NCBI GenBank assembly: GCA_026785965.1
Contig: JAJAYY010000166.1
Span: forward strand, 1-9,579
Direction: 5' to 3'
Origin: Sphingomonas bacterium
GTDB taxonomy: Bacteria; Pseudomonadota; Alphaproteobacteria; Sphingomonadales; Sphingomonadaceae
DNA length: 9,579 nt
Both the position numbers and the translations under genes were made by a program. Of the stretch, positions 9,214 to 9,579 are shown one piece after another. How positions within the stretch are numbered: the first letter of the stretch is position 1; each line of letters starts with the position of its first letter. Below the pieces are notes generated by a model. That model had not been told where the DNA came from, did not search any database, and saw only the letters and a program-made list of their open reading frames with translations.

Positions 9214-9242
9214 GAGATAAGGGCCGGAGGCCGACAAGTCAA
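9214..9242 (-). promoter_or_regulatory. Sigma70-type promoter of rpoZ
   Basis: On the minus strand TTGACT (9242-9237) and TATCTC (9219-9214) are separated by exactly 17 bases, close to the vegetative consensus at -35 (five of six) and moderate at -10. Transcription would begin near 9207, about 36 bases before the rpoZ ATG. Confidence 0.6.
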
Positions 9243-9300
9243 TGAAATCGCGGTCCGCCTCGCTTGCCAGCGGGACTCGCCCCCGCCACAAGGCAAGCCG

Positions 9301-9579
9301 ATGACCACCAGCCCCGCCAATCAAGTGACCGTCGATGACAACCTGCTGACCCTTCACCCCGAGGGGCCCGAGCGCCTGACCGCGCTGCTCGCATTGATCG
9401 ACGGCGCGAGAAGCTCGCTGCGCCTGCTCTATTACATCTATCGCGGCGATGCCTCTGGCGACCTCGTCCGCGCCGCGCTCGACCGCGCGCTCGACCGCGG
9501 GGTTACGGTCGCCTTGCTGGTCGACGGTTTCGGCTATGCCGCGCCCGAGCATTATTTCACCGCCCACATAGCCAAGGGG
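9301..9579 (+). CDS. Phospholipase D/cardiolipin synthase-like protein (N-terminal part only)
   Basis: The first 93 residues are visible and the frame is open at the right edge. LLTLHPEGPERLTALLALIDGARSS, then LRLLYYIYRGDASGDLVRAALDRALDRGVTVALLVDGFG, match the start of phosphatidylserine/cardiolipin synthase-type enzymes of the phospholipase D superfamily, in which a short tagged strand precedes the first HKD motif. That motif has not been reached here, so catalytic competence cannot be judged. There are no N-terminal membrane helices, unlike E. coli ClsA, which fits the shorter soluble-start type. The ATG at 9301 has only AAGG seven bases upstream. It is divergent from rpoZ across 129 bp. 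A nuclease or transphosphatidylase of the same superfamily is possible. Confidence 0.8.
   Translation, partial: MTTSPANQVTVDDNLLTLHPEGPERLTALLALIDGARSSLRLLYYIYRGDASGDLVRAALDRALDRGVTVALLVDGFGYAAPEHYFTAHIAKG

Noticed and set aside
9187..9567. 126-residue minus-strand frame opposite the right-edge gene
   Set aside because: The plus strand encodes a recognisable phospholipase D-family N-terminus, and the minus frame would also overlap the rpoZ promoter region.

Overview
The window looks like chromosomal DNA from an alphaproteobacterium, most likely a sphingomonad (Sphingomonadaceae or Sphingosinicellaceae). This rests on the high GC content with GC-rich third codon positions, the Rsh N-terminus beginning MLRQYELVEKIRAYDP, and a small secreted protein resembling the 'CC_3452 family' that I associate with sphingomonads and Caulobacter. 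The assignment comes from reading the sequence, not from a database search. I see no tRNA, rRNA, CRISPR array, insertion sequence or phage gene.

Layout, left to right. (1) The left quarter is mutS on the minus strand. It starts at 2415 and its C-terminus runs off the left edge. (2) Divergent from it is maeB, a malic enzyme fused to a phosphotransacetylase-like domain (2504-4804, +). (3) Next, on the same strand, is a stand-alone protein resembling the beta subunit of protocatechuate 3,4-dioxygenase, with a twin-arginine-type export signal (4877-5512, +). (4) Convergent to it is the bifunctional (p)ppGpp synthetase/hydrolase rsh (5574-7664, -). (5) Upstream of rsh on the same strand is a small exported four-cysteine protein (7790-8119, -), separated from rsh by a clear intrinsic terminator and a second hairpin. 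(6) Divergent from the small gene is an HxlR-family winged-helix regulator (8242-8733, +). The shared intergenic region carries two inverted 15-bp sites. (7) Convergent to the regulator is rpoZ, RNA polymerase omega (8830-9171, -), with a good sigma70-type promoter. (8) A phospholipase D/cardiolipin synthase-like gene starts at 9301 (+) and runs off the right edge.

Most of the window is core genome: mismatch repair, C4/C3 carbon metabolism, the stringent response and RNA polymerase assembly. rpoZ and the rsh/spoT gene are neighbours in many proteobacteria. Here a divergent regulator/exported-protein pair sits between them. That pair, with its paired operator-like sites three helical turns apart, is the best candidate for something not yet described. 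The orphan exported dioxygenase is second, and the terminator just ahead of rsh is third. No large unknown system is visible. The many long open frames opposite mutS, maeB and rsh are by-products of GC-rich codon usage.
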